Notes under the pieces: model-generated
What the model was told of the DNA's origin: nothing
What the model saw: only the letters and a program-made list of their open reading frames with translations
Database searches by the model: none
Source: Acidovorax sp. NO-1
GTDB taxonomy: Bacteria; Pseudomonadota; Gammaproteobacteria; Burkholderiales; Burkholderiaceae_C
Direction: 5' to 3'
Assembly (NCBI RefSeq): GCF_000238595.1
Contig: NZ_AGTS01000046.1
Span: 1-64,000 of the forward strand
Length of the DNA stretch: 64,000 nt
In this document: positions 54,333-64,000 of the stretch, one piece after another
Layout of the letters: the number at the start of each line of letters is the position of its first letter
Numbering within the stretch: the stretch's first letter is position 1
Made by a program: the position numbers and the translations under genes

Positions 54333-55649
54333 TCAGCGCACCAAGGCGAGCATGTCCTTGATGACCACATGCCGAATGGCCCTCAGCAGGTGCGCTTCAG
54401 CGCCTCGCGTGGCCGCCGGGGCTTGCCCCATTTGCGGCGAGTTGTCGTGTTCGGCCTCCATGGCCTGGATGACGCTGTCAGCGGCCTGGGCGAGCTTGCC
54501 CGCCATGGTATTGATCTCCCGCTCAGCGGTTTTCTTGCCGAGCTTCAGGGCGACGCCTGTTTCGATCAGCCTGGGGCGGGTCACGCCGCTGAAGAAATGG
54601 GCCCCCACGATGGGCATGGCCAGCTTTTCGTCAGGCCACACAGCCTGCTCATTGGCCATGGATTTGGTGTGGTACACGGCAGTGCACAGCAGGTCGTAGA
54701 AGGGCGCAACGCGCGTGCCCTCGTCGTCGATCAAGAACGAGATGTTTTTGAGGTGGCAGTCGGAGTTGCCAACGAGCGTGTTGAACATGATCCAGCGAAA
54801 CACGTCCAGGCGCGCAGCGGCCCTGTTGCGGCACAGTTCAATCAGCTGCAGCAGCTTGTCGAAGGTAGCGCTACGGTACTTGGCGTAAGCCATTTCGTTG
54901 AGGGACTGACAGCCATCAAGCGCGTGAACACGCTGTATCTCCCCGCCTGATGTCGTCTTACGGTCGAAGCGCTCAATGATGTAAACCGGCTCCGGGACAT
55001 ACAGGCGCGATACCTTCGGCACCTTGAGCCCCAAGGCACCTGCCAGGTGCATCGTAAAAAGCTCATTCACCACGGAATGGGGGAATCCATCGGCGGTGGA
55101 GTTGGGCTTGAGGATGTGGGTGGATGGGCTGCCTTTCAGGGGCTCCATCAGCTGGCCGGTGCCCGGGTCAAAAACCACCACCATCTTGTGCTGAGCCCCG
55201 GCCAGCGACATGCGCTTGGGGGCCTGGTGGGTGAGGGACGCCCTTGGCAAGTTGCGGATGCGTGCAGACAACGCCTCTCGGGTCAGCTCTACAGCCCCCT
55301 GGGGCGCATCGGGGGCTCCCGGCGGCTGCAGCACCAGGGCGCCTGCCGACTCCGACCCCAGCCGCTCCAGCAAGCCAAATGCGTCGGCTGCCTCAACACC
55401 CTCTTCTTTGCCGATGACCTCGCGCAGCCGTTCCTCGGGCAACAGGTTGTCGAAAAACCATTGGACAGGCCGCACCGTGGCGCCGTCCAGCAAAACCTCG
55501 GGGCCGAGGGGCAGCGCCGGAGACAGCGCGAAGGGCTTGGGCTGCTGCAGCCAGCTTTCAGCGTATTGAAATCCCCACACGTTGTTCTGGTCAAACAGCG
55601 AGCCAATCAGCTGACCGTTGATCTGGACTTGCAACTGTCGCTGGCTCAT
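54333..55649 (-). CDS. hipA: HipA-family serine/threonine kinase toxin
   Basis: 438 residues. The N-terminal subdomain (couple_hipA) has VQINGQLIGSLFDQNNVWGF and FFDNLLPEERLREVIGKEEG; the kinase core has MSLAGAQHKMVVVFD, HILKPNS, VNELFTMHLAGALGLKVPKV, the catalytic loop LVGNSDCHLKNISFLID and APFYDLLCTAVY as the DFG-like metal site. HipA phosphorylates GltX and induces growth arrest and persistence. The start ATG overlaps the hipB stop (ATGA), so the antitoxin is made first. Base composition is lower in GC than most neighbours, in line with transfer. Confidence 0.93.
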   Translation of the reverse strand: MSQRQLQVQINGQLIGSLFDQNNVWGFQYAESWLQQPKPFALSPALPLGPEVLLDGATVRPVQWFFDNLLPEERLREVIGKEEGVEAADAFGLLERLGSESAGALVLQPPGAPDAPQGAVELTREALSARIRNLPRASLTHQAPKRMSLAGAQHKMVVVFDPGTGQLMEPLKGSPSTHILKPNSTADGFPHSVVNELFTMHLAGALGLKVPKVSRLYVPEPVYIIERFDRKTTSGGEIQRVHALDGCQSLNEMAYAKYRSATFDKLLQLIELCRNRAAARLDVFRWIMFNTLVGNSDCHLKNISFLIDDEGTRVAPFYDLLCTAVYHTKSMANEQAVWPDEKLAMPIVGAHFFSGVTRPRLIETGVALKLGKKTAEREINTMAGKLAQAADSVIQAMEAEHDNSPQMGQAPAATRGAEAHLLRAIRHVVIKDMLALVR

Positions 55650-56005
55650 GGGTTGCCGTCCTCTTCTTCGCTCTTACGCTTGATTGCGGCACGCATCAGT
55701 TCCTGCGACTGCTGAGCCTGTTGTTCAAAGGCGGTCTTCTTGGCGGCGAGTCGTACGGCGTCGCTTTGCAATCTCTCAAAGGCTTCGTCCGGGATCTCCA
55801 GTTCCATGCGGATCCCCAGCTCGGCCAGCACCTGCAGCGCGCGGCCCATCTGCGCCGTCTCTTTGCCGTGCTCCAGGTCGCGCAAGTAAACGTGGCTGAC
55901 ACCCACGCTGCCCGCCACGTCGTCTTGGCGCACACCACCGGCCTTGCGCACAGCGCGCACCACCTGGCCAAAGGCCGCAACGCTTTGAATGGGGATTCTT
56001 TTCAT
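55646..56005 (-). CDS. hipB: HipB-type HTH antitoxin
   Basis: 119 residues from the ATG at 56005. The HTH_3 domain spans about 8-65: AAFGQVVRAVRKAGGVRQDD, VGVSHVYLRDLEHGKETAQM. A charged helical tail (about 75-119, rich in Gln/Lys/Glu) follows and likely contacts HipA. An upstream start at 56086 would run through the operator and lacks sense. The operator AAATCGAA-N8-TTCGATTT lies directly before the start, consistent with autorepression. Confidence 0.88.
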   Translation of the reverse strand: MKRIPIQSVAAFGQVVRAVRKAGGVRQDDVAGSVGVSHVYLRDLEHGKETAQMGRALQVLAELGIRMELEIPDEAFERLQSDAVRLAAKKTAFEQQAQQSQELMRAAIKRKSEEEDGNP

Positions 56006-56029
56006 AAATCGAAGCTTTGATTTCGATTT
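56006..56029. promoter_or_regulatory. HipB operator, perfect 8-bp inverted repeat
   Basis: aaatcgaa-gctttgat-ttcgattt: 8-bp arms with an 8-bp spacer, the same N8 geometry as E. coli hip operators (TATCC-N8-GGATA). A single arm (aaaaatcgaaac at 56104-56115) lies further upstream. Position next to the hipB start codon fits autorepression of hipBA. Confidence 0.7.
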
Positions 56030-56123
56030 TATGCCGCAGATGGAGTGAATACAAGAAAACGAAATGATCGTTGATATTTTTACCAAATTTCCAGTTACGA
56101 CTCAAAAATCGAAACATAAGTTT

Positions 56124-56414
56124 CTATTGCCGCCGGGGCTTGACATCTTCCGCTCGGGCGCAATTCACTACCCCAGGATCCGAATGTGCACACGCGGGCA
56201 CAGGCTTATCCGCCTGGGCCACCCGGTCAGAAAGTTGTAGCGGTTGAGACTTGAAGCTCAATCCGTGAAACAGTGACAGTGAGAACTCCGTCTCCCGCCC
56301 CAGAAGCTGGGCCGTCGTCACCATGACGAATCCGATGAGCAAAGACACGAGGAACCCCTTCGACAAGGCCTTTGCGATGCGGAGCAGGGTACGGATGAAT
56401 GGCTTGAAGTTCAT
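56124..56414 (-). CDS. Possible small membrane protein, function unknown
   Basis: 96 residues with a basic N-terminus and one hydrophobic helix (LSKGFLVSLLIGFVMVTTAQ at about 18-37), then a polar tail with two cysteines. It lies upstream of hipB on the same strand. The SD is weak (aagaga). No family recognised; it may be a chance frame in the acquired segment. Confidence 0.35.
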   Translation of the reverse strand: MNFKPFIRTLLRIAKALSKGFLVSLLIGFVMVTTAQLLGRETEFSLSLFHGLSFKSQPLQLSDRVAQADKPVPACAHSDPGVVNCARAEDVKPRRQ

Positions 56415-56940
56415 GGCTGCAGTCTCTTGTCACGACTTGCGCAGAGCAAACCCTACTGGGGGGCTTTTTAGCTGCGAGGTCTGTCCCAGAGCATTGCGCC
56501 GAACGTCAAAAAGTCTTCGCCCTATACCGGTTTGGGATGAGTGGCGTGCTGGGAGCCGCCCATGGGTTTTGACAACATGCCCGAAGACGACTAGGTGTCA
56601 CGATGCGCATCGCACTGGATGTTCGTGACCGAAGCAATGGTGCTGACAGTCCTCATTCGTTTACAGGCACCGCATGTCCGCGACCAGCCTCAAGCAGCCA
56701 AGCAGGTTCGTCGAATTGCGGTACACAACCCCCGCCATAACGAATGGACTCATGCAATCCTGTTCGATGGGCCTATGGTGCGCTGAGTACACAAAGTGCT
56801 CGCAGGAGCGATACCGGCAAATAGAAAGGCTTGCAAGGGTGAATCCCCTGCAAGCCTTTGATTTTTCGATGCGTTTCTACCAGGCACTTAACAGCGCCAT
56901 CACCCCAGCAGGCGACACACCCATGCGCGCCACCGGAGTG
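56415..56940. other. 526-bp stretch without a supported gene
   Basis: Short open frames occur but none has a good start and a recognisable product. One plus-strand frame ends RIAVHNPRHNEWTHAILFDG PMVR-stop near 56786 and looks like the tail of a protein I cannot name. The stretch ends with a strong terminator hairpin at 56825-56866. Its composition is less GC-rich than the flanks, like the hipBA segment. Confidence 0.5.
56825..56866 (+). terminator. Strong Rho-independent terminator
   Basis: aaaggcttgcaaggg-tgaat-cccctgcaagccttt followed by gattttt: a stem of about 14 bp with one mismatch or slip and a T-run on the plus strand. On the minus strand the stem also lies 80 bp beyond the pobA stop, so it may serve pobA, although the U-run there is weaker (ctattt). 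Confidence 0.85.
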
Positions 56941-59095
<2,155 letters not shown>

Positions 59096-59188
59096 GCCCC
59101 GTGACACGCTGCTGACACTGCGCTGTCAGCAGGCCGCCGCGACCATCAAGGCTTCTTTTTTGACTTGGCACACATAAGGAGCCTTCGC

Positions 59189-59566
59189 ATGAAAAACGCC
59201 ATCACCTGGTTTGAAATCCCCACCACCCAACTCGACCGCGCCCAGGCCTTTTACGAGGCCGTGCTGGGCCAACCCATGCGCCGCGAGAACATGGGGCCCA
59301 GCGAAGGTGCCGTGTTTCCCTACGACGGCGCTGCAGACGGCGTGGGCGGCGCGTTGATGATGGGCCCGACGGCACCGCAGGTATCGGGCAGCGGCACACT
59401 GGTGTACCTGGACGCATCGCCCTCACTCGACGCCGCACTGGAGCGTGTGGTGGCGCACGGAGGCCGTGTGGCCTTGCCCCGCCAGGCGCTGCCGCCGGGC
59501 ATGGGGTTTTATGCGCACATCCACGATCTGGATGGCAACCGCGTGGGTCTGCACGCACTTTCTTGA
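59189..59566 (+). CDS. VOC-family (glyoxalase-like) protein
   Basis: 125 residues from the ATG at 59189 with a good SD (aaggag). ITWFEIPTTQLDRAQAFYEA and the second beta-alpha-beta unit FYAHIHDLDGNRVGLHA mark a single VOC domain of the PhnB/glyoxalase-like type; metal ligands would be His/Glu at the usual edges but only the front glutamate (FEIP) is clear. Substrate unknown. It is followed 14 bp later by a second VOC gene that is interrupted. Confidence 0.85.
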   Translation: MKNAITWFEIPTTQLDRAQAFYEAVLGQPMRRENMGPSEGAVFPYDGAADGVGGALMMGPTAPQVSGSGTLVYLDASPSLDAALERVVAHGGRVALPRQALPPGMGFYAHIHDLDGNRVGLHALS

Positions 59567-59580
59567 AGAAGGGACAAGGC

Positions 59581-60277
59581 ATGGAAACACAGGAACTGCA
59601 CCGGGGCCGCCTGATTGACCACATACAGCTCGTGGTGCGCGATCTGGCGGCCAGCCAGGCGTTTTACACAGCCGCGCTGGGGGCGCTGAAGGTGCCGATG
59701 GGTGGCGCCGACGAGGGCTATTTCTGGGCGGACGAGCTGTTTGTGTCGTCCGCCGACAGCCTTGCCGCGCAAGGCCAGCTGACGGGCCGCACGCACCTGG
59801 CCTTTCAGGCGCAGGACCGGGCGATGGTGGACGCCTTCTACCAGGCCGCGCTGGCCCACGGCGGCACTGATAACGGCGCGCCCGGCGAGCGAAGAGCCTG
59901 TTCAAAGTCTTTTTGGAGTCGCACAAGTACCTTGCCGGGATGGAATGCAAGGCGCGGTGCGCCGCCGATAGCCCGTGCTATCGGCAAGCGCCGCAACGCC
60001 ACAGACCGCCCGGCAAGGCACTTGCCCGAAGGGTTGGAGTGAAATCGGGCGATTGGACGCCCCGGCTGCTTGCATGGGCACGAGCCCATACAGCGCACCC
60101 GAAGCATCCTCTCATCCCGATTGCACTCCAATGCGATCTCCAAAAAAACTTTGAACAGGCTCTTGCCACCCCGGCTACTACGCGGCGTTTGTGCTGGACC
60201 CGGATGGGAACAACATCGAGGCCGTGTACCACGGCGAGGCGCAGCGCAGCGCCCCGTCGGTGAAGATCACGTTCTGA
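59581..60277 (+). pseudogene. VOC-family dioxygenase-like gene split by a MITE
   Basis: The N-terminal 100 residues (DHIQLVVRDLAASQAFYTAA, WADELFVSSADSLAAQGQLT, HLAFQAQDRAMVDAFYQAAL, GGTDNGAPGER) are followed by 273 bp of foreign DNA. The frame then resumes as HPGYYAAFVLDPDGNNIEAV and YHGEAQRSAPSVKITF-stop at 60277. Removing the insert gives an intact VOC protein of about 137 residues. The ATG at 59581 follows a gaaggg SD 9 bp upstream. The reading frame before the insert runs on to 60042 within the element. Confidence 0.85.
59892..60164. mobile_element. MITE, 273 bp, with 32-bp terminal inverted repeats
   Basis: The left end aagagcctgttcaaagtctt and onward to 59923, and the reverse complement of the right end (60132-60164), agree over about 31 of 33 positions with one mismatch and one single-base indel. 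There is no coding capacity. Two internal inverted repeats are nested inside: caagtaccttgccggg (59924-59939) with 60009-60024, and ttggagtgaaatcggg (60034-60049) with 60116-60131. A target duplication is not clear from the flanking bases. Non-autonomous, so a transposase elsewhere in the genome must have moved it. Confidence 0.82.
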
Positions 60278-60316
60278 CGGGCCGGCAAGGCGGCCGCAAC
60301 GCCGCCGCCAAGCGCC

Positions 60317-60433
60317 TCAGCACACCGCCATGAGGGAATCGACCACCCTGCGTTGGGCTGCGCTCAGCGCGGCATAGCCCTCGCGCAGCAGGCGCAGCAC
60401 GATCAAATGGATATCCGTTTCGCTCTGGGACAT
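60317..60433 (-). CDS. 38-residue small protein with strong SD
   Basis: ATG at 60433 preceded by aaggagaacacc, an excellent SD at proper spacing. The peptide opens MSQSETDIHLIVLRLLREGY and ends VVDSLMAVC; it is largely amphipathic helix. No family recognised. It is convergent with the interrupted VOC gene. The 350 bp upstream contain no other supported gene apart from the family-1 repeat at 60681. Confidence 0.45.
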   Translation of the reverse strand: MSQSETDIHLIVLRLLREGYAALSAAQRRVVDSLMAVC

Positions 60434-60680
60434 GGTGTTCTCCTTGCGGGATGGCTGGGGCCAGGCTTTGGCTGCAAGGCCGCAGCGCGCGGGCCTCGTC
60501 CCCCGTGGAAAAAGCCCCCTGCCACTGTGCCGACGTGGCGCGGGTGCAATGCGGTGATGTGCGGGGCAATGGTGGTGCTTTTTGGGGGCGCTGCTTTGGC
60601 GCGGTGTTCTGGTGCGTGCCGCCTCTGACCGCAGGTGCCTGTGCAGCGTGCTGAACACACACTGCACGCCGCAACTCCTG

Positions 60681-60727
60681 TTTTGATAGCTGCTAGCGCA
60701 TACCCATCAAGCGCTAGACGCCAAAAA
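60681..60727 (-). repeat. Family-1 palindromic repeat, copy 10 (reverse)
   Basis: ttttgatagctgctagcgca followed by tacccatcaagcgctagacg and ccaaaaa. Lies downstream of livF. Left arm agcgcat is degenerate against aagcgct. Confidence 0.82.
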
Positions 60728-60783
60728 CACCATAAATTCCTCAGGGCATCAGCCCCGCATGCACAGGCAAAGAGCGTTTCACG

Positions 60784-61539
60784 TCAGACGCTGAGGTAGG
60801 CCCTGCGTATCTCTTCATTGGCCGACAGCTCGACCATGCTGGCCTGGTAGCGGATCTGGCCCCGCTCCAGCACATAGGCGCGGTCGGACACCAGCTCGGC
60901 AAAGTGCATGTTCTGCTCAGAGAGCAGGATGCTCACGCCCTGCTCCTTGAGCTCCAGGATCATCTGCGCCATCTGCTCCACGATCACCGGGGCCACGCCT
61001 TCGGAGGGCTCGTCGAGCAGCACCAGAAACGGGTTACCCATGAGCGTGCGGGCCACGGTGAGCATCTGCTGCTCGCCGCCACTCATGCGGCCACCGGGGC
61101 GCTCCCGCATCTCGCCCAGGTTGGGGAAGAGCTTGAACAGGCGCTCGGGCGTCCACACCGGGGCGGCCGTGCCGTCGGGCCAGGTGCGGGCAGGCTGGCG
61201 GCCCACCTCCAGGTTCTCCATCACCGTGAGGTCGGTGAACACGCGGCGGTCTTCGGGCACAAAGCCCAGGCCCAGGCGCGCGGCGTCGTGCGGGTCGGTT
61301 CTGGAAAGGTCTTTGCCCATGAACTGGATGCTGCCCTTGCGCTTGGACAGCAGGCCCATCAGCGTCTTGAGCGTGGTGGATTTGCCTGCGCCGTTGCGGC
61401 CCATCAGGGCCACGACCTCGCCGCGGCGCACGTCGAGATGAACGTCAAACAGGATTTGCGCCGCGCCATACCAGGCCTGCAGCGCTTTGGCCTGCAGCAG
61501 CAAGGGTTGGGGTTCGTTGGTTGTCGTCGTCATGCTCAT
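60784..61539 (-). CDS. livF: Branched-chain amino acid-type ABC transporter ATPase LivF
   Basis: 251 residues. Walker A is GRNGAGKSTTLKTLMG, the signature is RMSGGEQQMLTVARTLM, Walker B is FLVLLDEPSEGV, and the H-loop is followed by YVLERGQIRYQASM. Second ATPase of the HAAT (liv) type; substrates include branched-chain or other amino acids, amides or aromatic acids. Start ATG overlaps the livG stop (ATGA). Last gene of the liv operon in the window; a family-1 repeat lies beyond. Confidence 0.93.
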   Translation of the reverse strand: MSMTTTTNEPQPLLLQAKALQAWYGAAQILFDVHLDVRRGEVVALMGRNGAGKSTTLKTLMGLLSKRKGSIQFMGKDLSRTDPHDAARLGLGFVPEDRRVFTDLTVMENLEVGRQPARTWPDGTAAPVWTPERLFKLFPNLGEMRERPGGRMSGGEQQMLTVARTLMGNPFLVLLDEPSEGVAPVIVEQMAQMILELKEQGVSILLSEQNMHFAELVSDRAYVLERGQIRYQASMVELSANEEIRRAYLSV

Positions 61540-62321
61540 GCGGCCTGTGGGGCAGCGGCTGCCGTTTTCTTCTCGAAGGTCTTGCCGGTGCCGAAGTACA
61601 CCTCCTGCACCTTGGGGTGGTCACGCAGCTCCAGCGGCTTGCCCTCGGCAATCAGCCGCCCGCGCGCCAGCACGATCATGCGGTCGGCATAGGCAAACAC
61701 CACGTCCATGCTGTGTTCGGTAAACAGCACGGCCATGTTGCGGTCGATCACCAGCTGCTTGGTCAGCGCCATGAGCTCGTGGCGCTCCTGGGGCGCCATG
61801 CCGGCGGTGGGCTCGTCCATGAGCAGCAGCTTAGGGCTGTTGGCCATGGCGATGGCCAGCTCCACGCGCTTCACATCGCCATAGGCCAGCACGCTGCAGG
61901 GGCGGTCGGCCTGCGACTTCATACCCACCTGGTCGAGCAGCGCCAGGGCTTCGTCGCGCTTGTGGTCTGCCGCCTTGCGCCACATCGCAAACAGGCGGTT
62001 GTCGTGGGAGATCAGCGCCATCTGCACGTTCTCCACCACCGTGAGCGATGCAAAGGTTTCGGCGATCTGAAATGTGCGGCCCACGCCCATGCGCCAGATG
62101 TCGCGCGGTTTGCGGCCCACCAGCTCCTGGCCATTGAGCTGGATGGAGCCTGCATCGGCAGGCAGCTGGCCGTTGACCATGTTGAAGGTGGTGGACTTGC
62201 CCGCGCCGTTGGGGCCGATCAGCGCCAGCAGCTCGCCGGCAGCCAGCTCGAAGTGGATGCCATCCACCGCCTTGACGCCGCCAAAGGATTTGCCCAGGCC
62301 AGAGACTTTGAGCAGGCTCAT
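61536..62321 (-). CDS. livG: Branched-chain amino acid-type ABC transporter ATPase LivG
   Basis: 261 residues. Walker A is GPNGAGKSTTFNMVNGQLPA, the LivG-typical RTFQIAETFASLTVVENVQM follows, the signature-like region is CSVLAYGDVKRVELAIAMAN with SYG-type replacement of LSGG, Walker B is LLLMDEPTAGMA. Couples with LivF in a heterodimeric ATPase. Both its start and stop overlap neighbours by ATGA, so the operon is translationally coupled. Confidence 0.94.
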   Translation of the reverse strand: MSLLKVSGLGKSFGGVKAVDGIHFELAAGELLALIGPNGAGKSTTFNMVNGQLPADAGSIQLNGQELVGRKPRDIWRMGVGRTFQIAETFASLTVVENVQMALISHDNRLFAMWRKAADHKRDEALALLDQVGMKSQADRPCSVLAYGDVKRVELAIAMANSPKLLLMDEPTAGMAPQERHELMALTKQLVIDRNMAVLFTEHSMDVVFAYADRMIVLARGRLIAEGKPLELRDHPKVQEVYFGTGKTFEKKTAAAAPQAA

Positions 62322-64000
62322 GCCTTGCCCTCCTTCATGTTGTTCGCTGCGCGCCGGTTGTCAAAGAGCTGCTGGATGCCGCCTGCAATGCCCTGCGGGA
62401 ACAGCAGCACAAGGATCAGGATGATGGCGCCCAGCATGGCGCGCCAGTAGTCGGTGTTGCGTGCCACGGTGTCGTGCAGCCAGGTGAAGGTGACGGCGCC
62501 CACCACAGGGCCTGCCAGCGTCTGGATGCCGCCCAGCAGCACCATGACGAGGCCATCGACCGAACGGCTCACGTGCAGTGTCTCGGGCGAGATGCTGCCT
62601 TTGGAGAACGCGAACAGCGCGCCACCCAGGCCCGCAAACAGCCCGGCAATCACGAAAGCCGTCCACTGCATGCGCTTGACGTCAATGCCGATCGCATCGG
62701 CGCGCAGCACCGAGTCCCGCCCTGCCCGCAGCGCATAACCAAACGGCGAGAACAATACGCGGCGCAACAACAGCACACCGCCCACCACCAGGGCCAGCGT
62801 GAGGTAGTAGTAGTTGCGCTTGTCTGACAGCCAATCGGCGGGCCACACGCCCGTGAGGCCGTTGCTGCCGCCCGTAAAGCCGTCCCACTGGTAGCAGATG
62901 GCCCAGGTGATCTGGGCAAACGCCAGCGTCAGCATGGCCAGGTAGACGCCCGACAGGCGTACGCAGAACCAGCCATAGAGCAGCGCGCCCGCCGCCGCCG
63001 CCAGCGGCGCCAGCACCAGCGCCAGCTCCATGGGGATGTCGGCCGAGCGCACCAGCAGCGCTGCGGCATAGGCGCCCAGGCCAAAGTAGGCCGCATGGCC
63101 GAACGAATGCATGCCCGCCGGGCCCATGATGAAGTGCAGGCTGGCCGCAAACAGCGCGGCAATCAGCAGGTCGATCAACAGCACCGTGAGGTAGGGCGAG
63201 CCCGTCGTCAGCAACGGCAGCACCACCAGCACCGCTACCAACGCCGCGCCACCCAGCTTGAACCAGCGCTCGGGCTGGCGCAGGGGAGCCTCGGGCAGGC
63301 CGGTGTTGCGGCTCACGCTCTGCGGCTTGCCCATGAGGCCCCAGGGGCGCCAGACCAGGACCACGGCCATCACCAGAAACTCCACCACCAGCGTGAGCTT
63401 GGAGAACGACACGCTGAACCCGAAGATGTCCACCACGCCCAGCCAGATGCAGATGGCCTTGATTTCGGCGATCAACAGGGCCGCGACATAGGCGCCCGGA
63501 ATGGAGCCCATGCCGCCCACCACGACCACCACAAACGCGGCGCCGATGGTGTTGAGGTCCATCTCCAGCGTGGCGGGCTCGCGCGGCAGCTGCAACGCAC
63601 CGCCCAGGCCCGCCAGCAGCGCGCCCAGCGCAAACACCGCCGTGAACAGCCAGGCCTGGTTCACGCCCAGCGCGCTGACCATCTCGCGGTCTTGCGTGGC
63701 GGCGCGCACCAGTGTGCCCCAGCGCGTGCGGGTGAGCAGCAGCCACAACAGGCCCAGCACCACCGGGCCCACCACGATGAGGAACAGGTCATACGAGGGA
63801 AACTGGCGGCCCAGGATGCTGACCGAGCCCGACAGCCCCGGTGCGCGCGGGCCCAGCAGTTCTTCCGGCCCCCAGAACCACAGCGCTGCGTCCTTGATGA
63901 CCAGCACCAGCGCAAACGTGGCCAGCAGCTGGAACAGCTCGGGCGCCTTGTAGATGCGGCGCAGCAGCACCACCTCCACCACTGCCCCCAGCGCGCCCAC
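62318..64000 (-). CDS. Fused LivH-LivM permease, 5' end outside the window
   Basis: At least 560 residues, still open at 64000. The first part is a LivH-type permease: PELFQLLATFALVLVIKDAA, TRTRWGTLVRAATQDREMVS with the EAA-like loop, and GAAFVVVVVGGMGSIPGAYV. A linker (about 225-245, PQSVSRNTGLPEAPLRQPER) joins a LivM-type permease: HFIMGPAGMHSFGHAAYFGL, FGYALRAGRDSVLRADAIGI, and VMVLLGGIQTLAGPVVGAVT. In most bacteria these are two genes; fused versions occur for amide or aromatic-acid HAAT systems. The C-terminus overlaps livG. Confidence 0.92.
   Translation of the reverse strand: MGALGAVVEVVLLRRIYKAPELFQLLATFALVLVIKDAALWFWGPEELLGPRAPGLSGSVSILGRQFPSYDLFLIVVGPVVLGLLWLLLTRTRWGTLVRAATQDREMVSALGVNQAWLFTAVFALGALLAGLGGALQLPREPATLEMDLNTIGAAFVVVVVGGMGSIPGAYVAALLIAEIKAICIWLGVVDIFGFSVSFSKLTLVVEFLVMAVVLVWRPWGLMGKPQSVSRNTGLPEAPLRQPERWFKLGGAALVAVLVVLPLLTTGSPYLTVLLIDLLIAALFAASLHFIMGPAGMHSFGHAAYFGLGAYAAALLVRSADIPMELALVLAPLAAAAGALLYGWFCVRLSGVYLAMLTLAFAQITWAICYQWDGFTGGSNGLTGVWPADWLSDKRNYYYLTLALVVGGVLLLRRVLFSPFGYALRAGRDSVLRADAIGIDVKRMQWTAFVIAGLFAGLGGALFAFSKGSISPETLHVSRSVDGLVMVLLGGIQTLAGPVVGAVTFTWLHDTVARNTDYWRAMLGAIILILVLLFPQGIAGGIQQLFDNRRAANNMKEGKA

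Noticed and set aside
59880-60170. Target site duplication of the MITE
   Set aside because: The flanking bases (gagcg left, gccac right) do not give a clear direct repeat, so I did not claim one.
60070-60333. 87-residue plus-strand frame spanning the MITE right end
   Set aside because: It crosses the MITE border and the VOC tail out of frame; no SD.

Overview
The window reads as a chromosomal segment of a high-GC betaproteobacterium of the Comamonadaceae, most like Acidovorax or its relatives. This rests on the gene families (TorF porin-GlnK-AmtB, RadA next to IlvE, lplT divergent from alr, TctC-type receptors, an IS481 end), the strong G/C third-position bias and the intergenic repeats. Identity is inferred, not searched. 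I saw no rRNA, tRNA or CRISPR.

Layout. 0-3.2 kb: an IS481-type transposase end, a multi-module CheW protein and a soluble triple-PAS chemoreceptor. 3.3-12.2 kb: housekeeping and transport (MBL hydrolase, M48 peptidase, AmpG permease, OmpR-type two-component system, YbfB-type MFS, LysR regulator, nitronate monooxygenase). 12.2-16.5 kb: surface polysaccharide genes (two glycosyltransferases, an O-antigen ligase-like protein, a capsular sugar transferase). 16.5-24 kb: zinc-finger protein, IlvE, RadA, HpaI-type aldolase, PanE-like reductase, GST and an orphan peptide-binding protein. 24-31.7 kb: divergent argO/argP, alanine racemase, LplT, EamA exporter, glutathione peroxidase, YafY regulator. 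31.8-40.4 kb: GyrI-like protein, ProQ, a lipoprotein receptor plus GGDEF/EAL pair, and glycolate oxidase glcE/glcF with a DUF1275 gene between them. 40.5-43.3 kb: a nitrogen-regulated amtB-glnK-porin operon with a sigma-54 promoter and a perfect NtrC palindrome. 43.4-44.9 kb: ComM. 45-53.5 kb: a ferulate or phenylpropanoid CoA-pathway cluster (MarR regulator, amidohydrolase, crotonase, feruloyl-CoA synthase, SDR, TctC receptor, acyl-CoA dehydrogenase). 53.5-56.9 kb: a scar holding broken feruloyl esterase and pobA fragments, a 53-residue membrane protein and a hipBA module with its operator. 57-59.1 kb: intact pobA and its AraC regulator. 59.2-60.4 kb: two VOC proteins, the second split by a MITE. 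60.8-64 kb: liv-type ABC transporter genes with a fused LivH-LivM permease running off the end.

Two dispersed repeat families shape the gene borders. Family 1 is a palindrome of about 45 bp with ten copies; it supplies stop codons to several genes and is translated in frame inside glcE. Family 2 is longer, with five modules at four places. A 273-bp MITE with 32-bp inverted ends carries two nested internal hairpins. Three genes (GyrI-like, GGDEF/EAL, glcE) each carry a one-base homopolymer indel within 8 kb, so either decay or sequencing error is at work there.

How the genes fit together: ferulate side-chain CoA chemistry at 45-53 kb and 4-hydroxybenzoate hydroxylation by PobA at 57 kb both feed the protocatechuate route, and the remnants between them suggest one larger aromatic-acid region later rearranged. 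The glc genes handle glycolate, and the nitrogen operon responds to nitrogen limitation.
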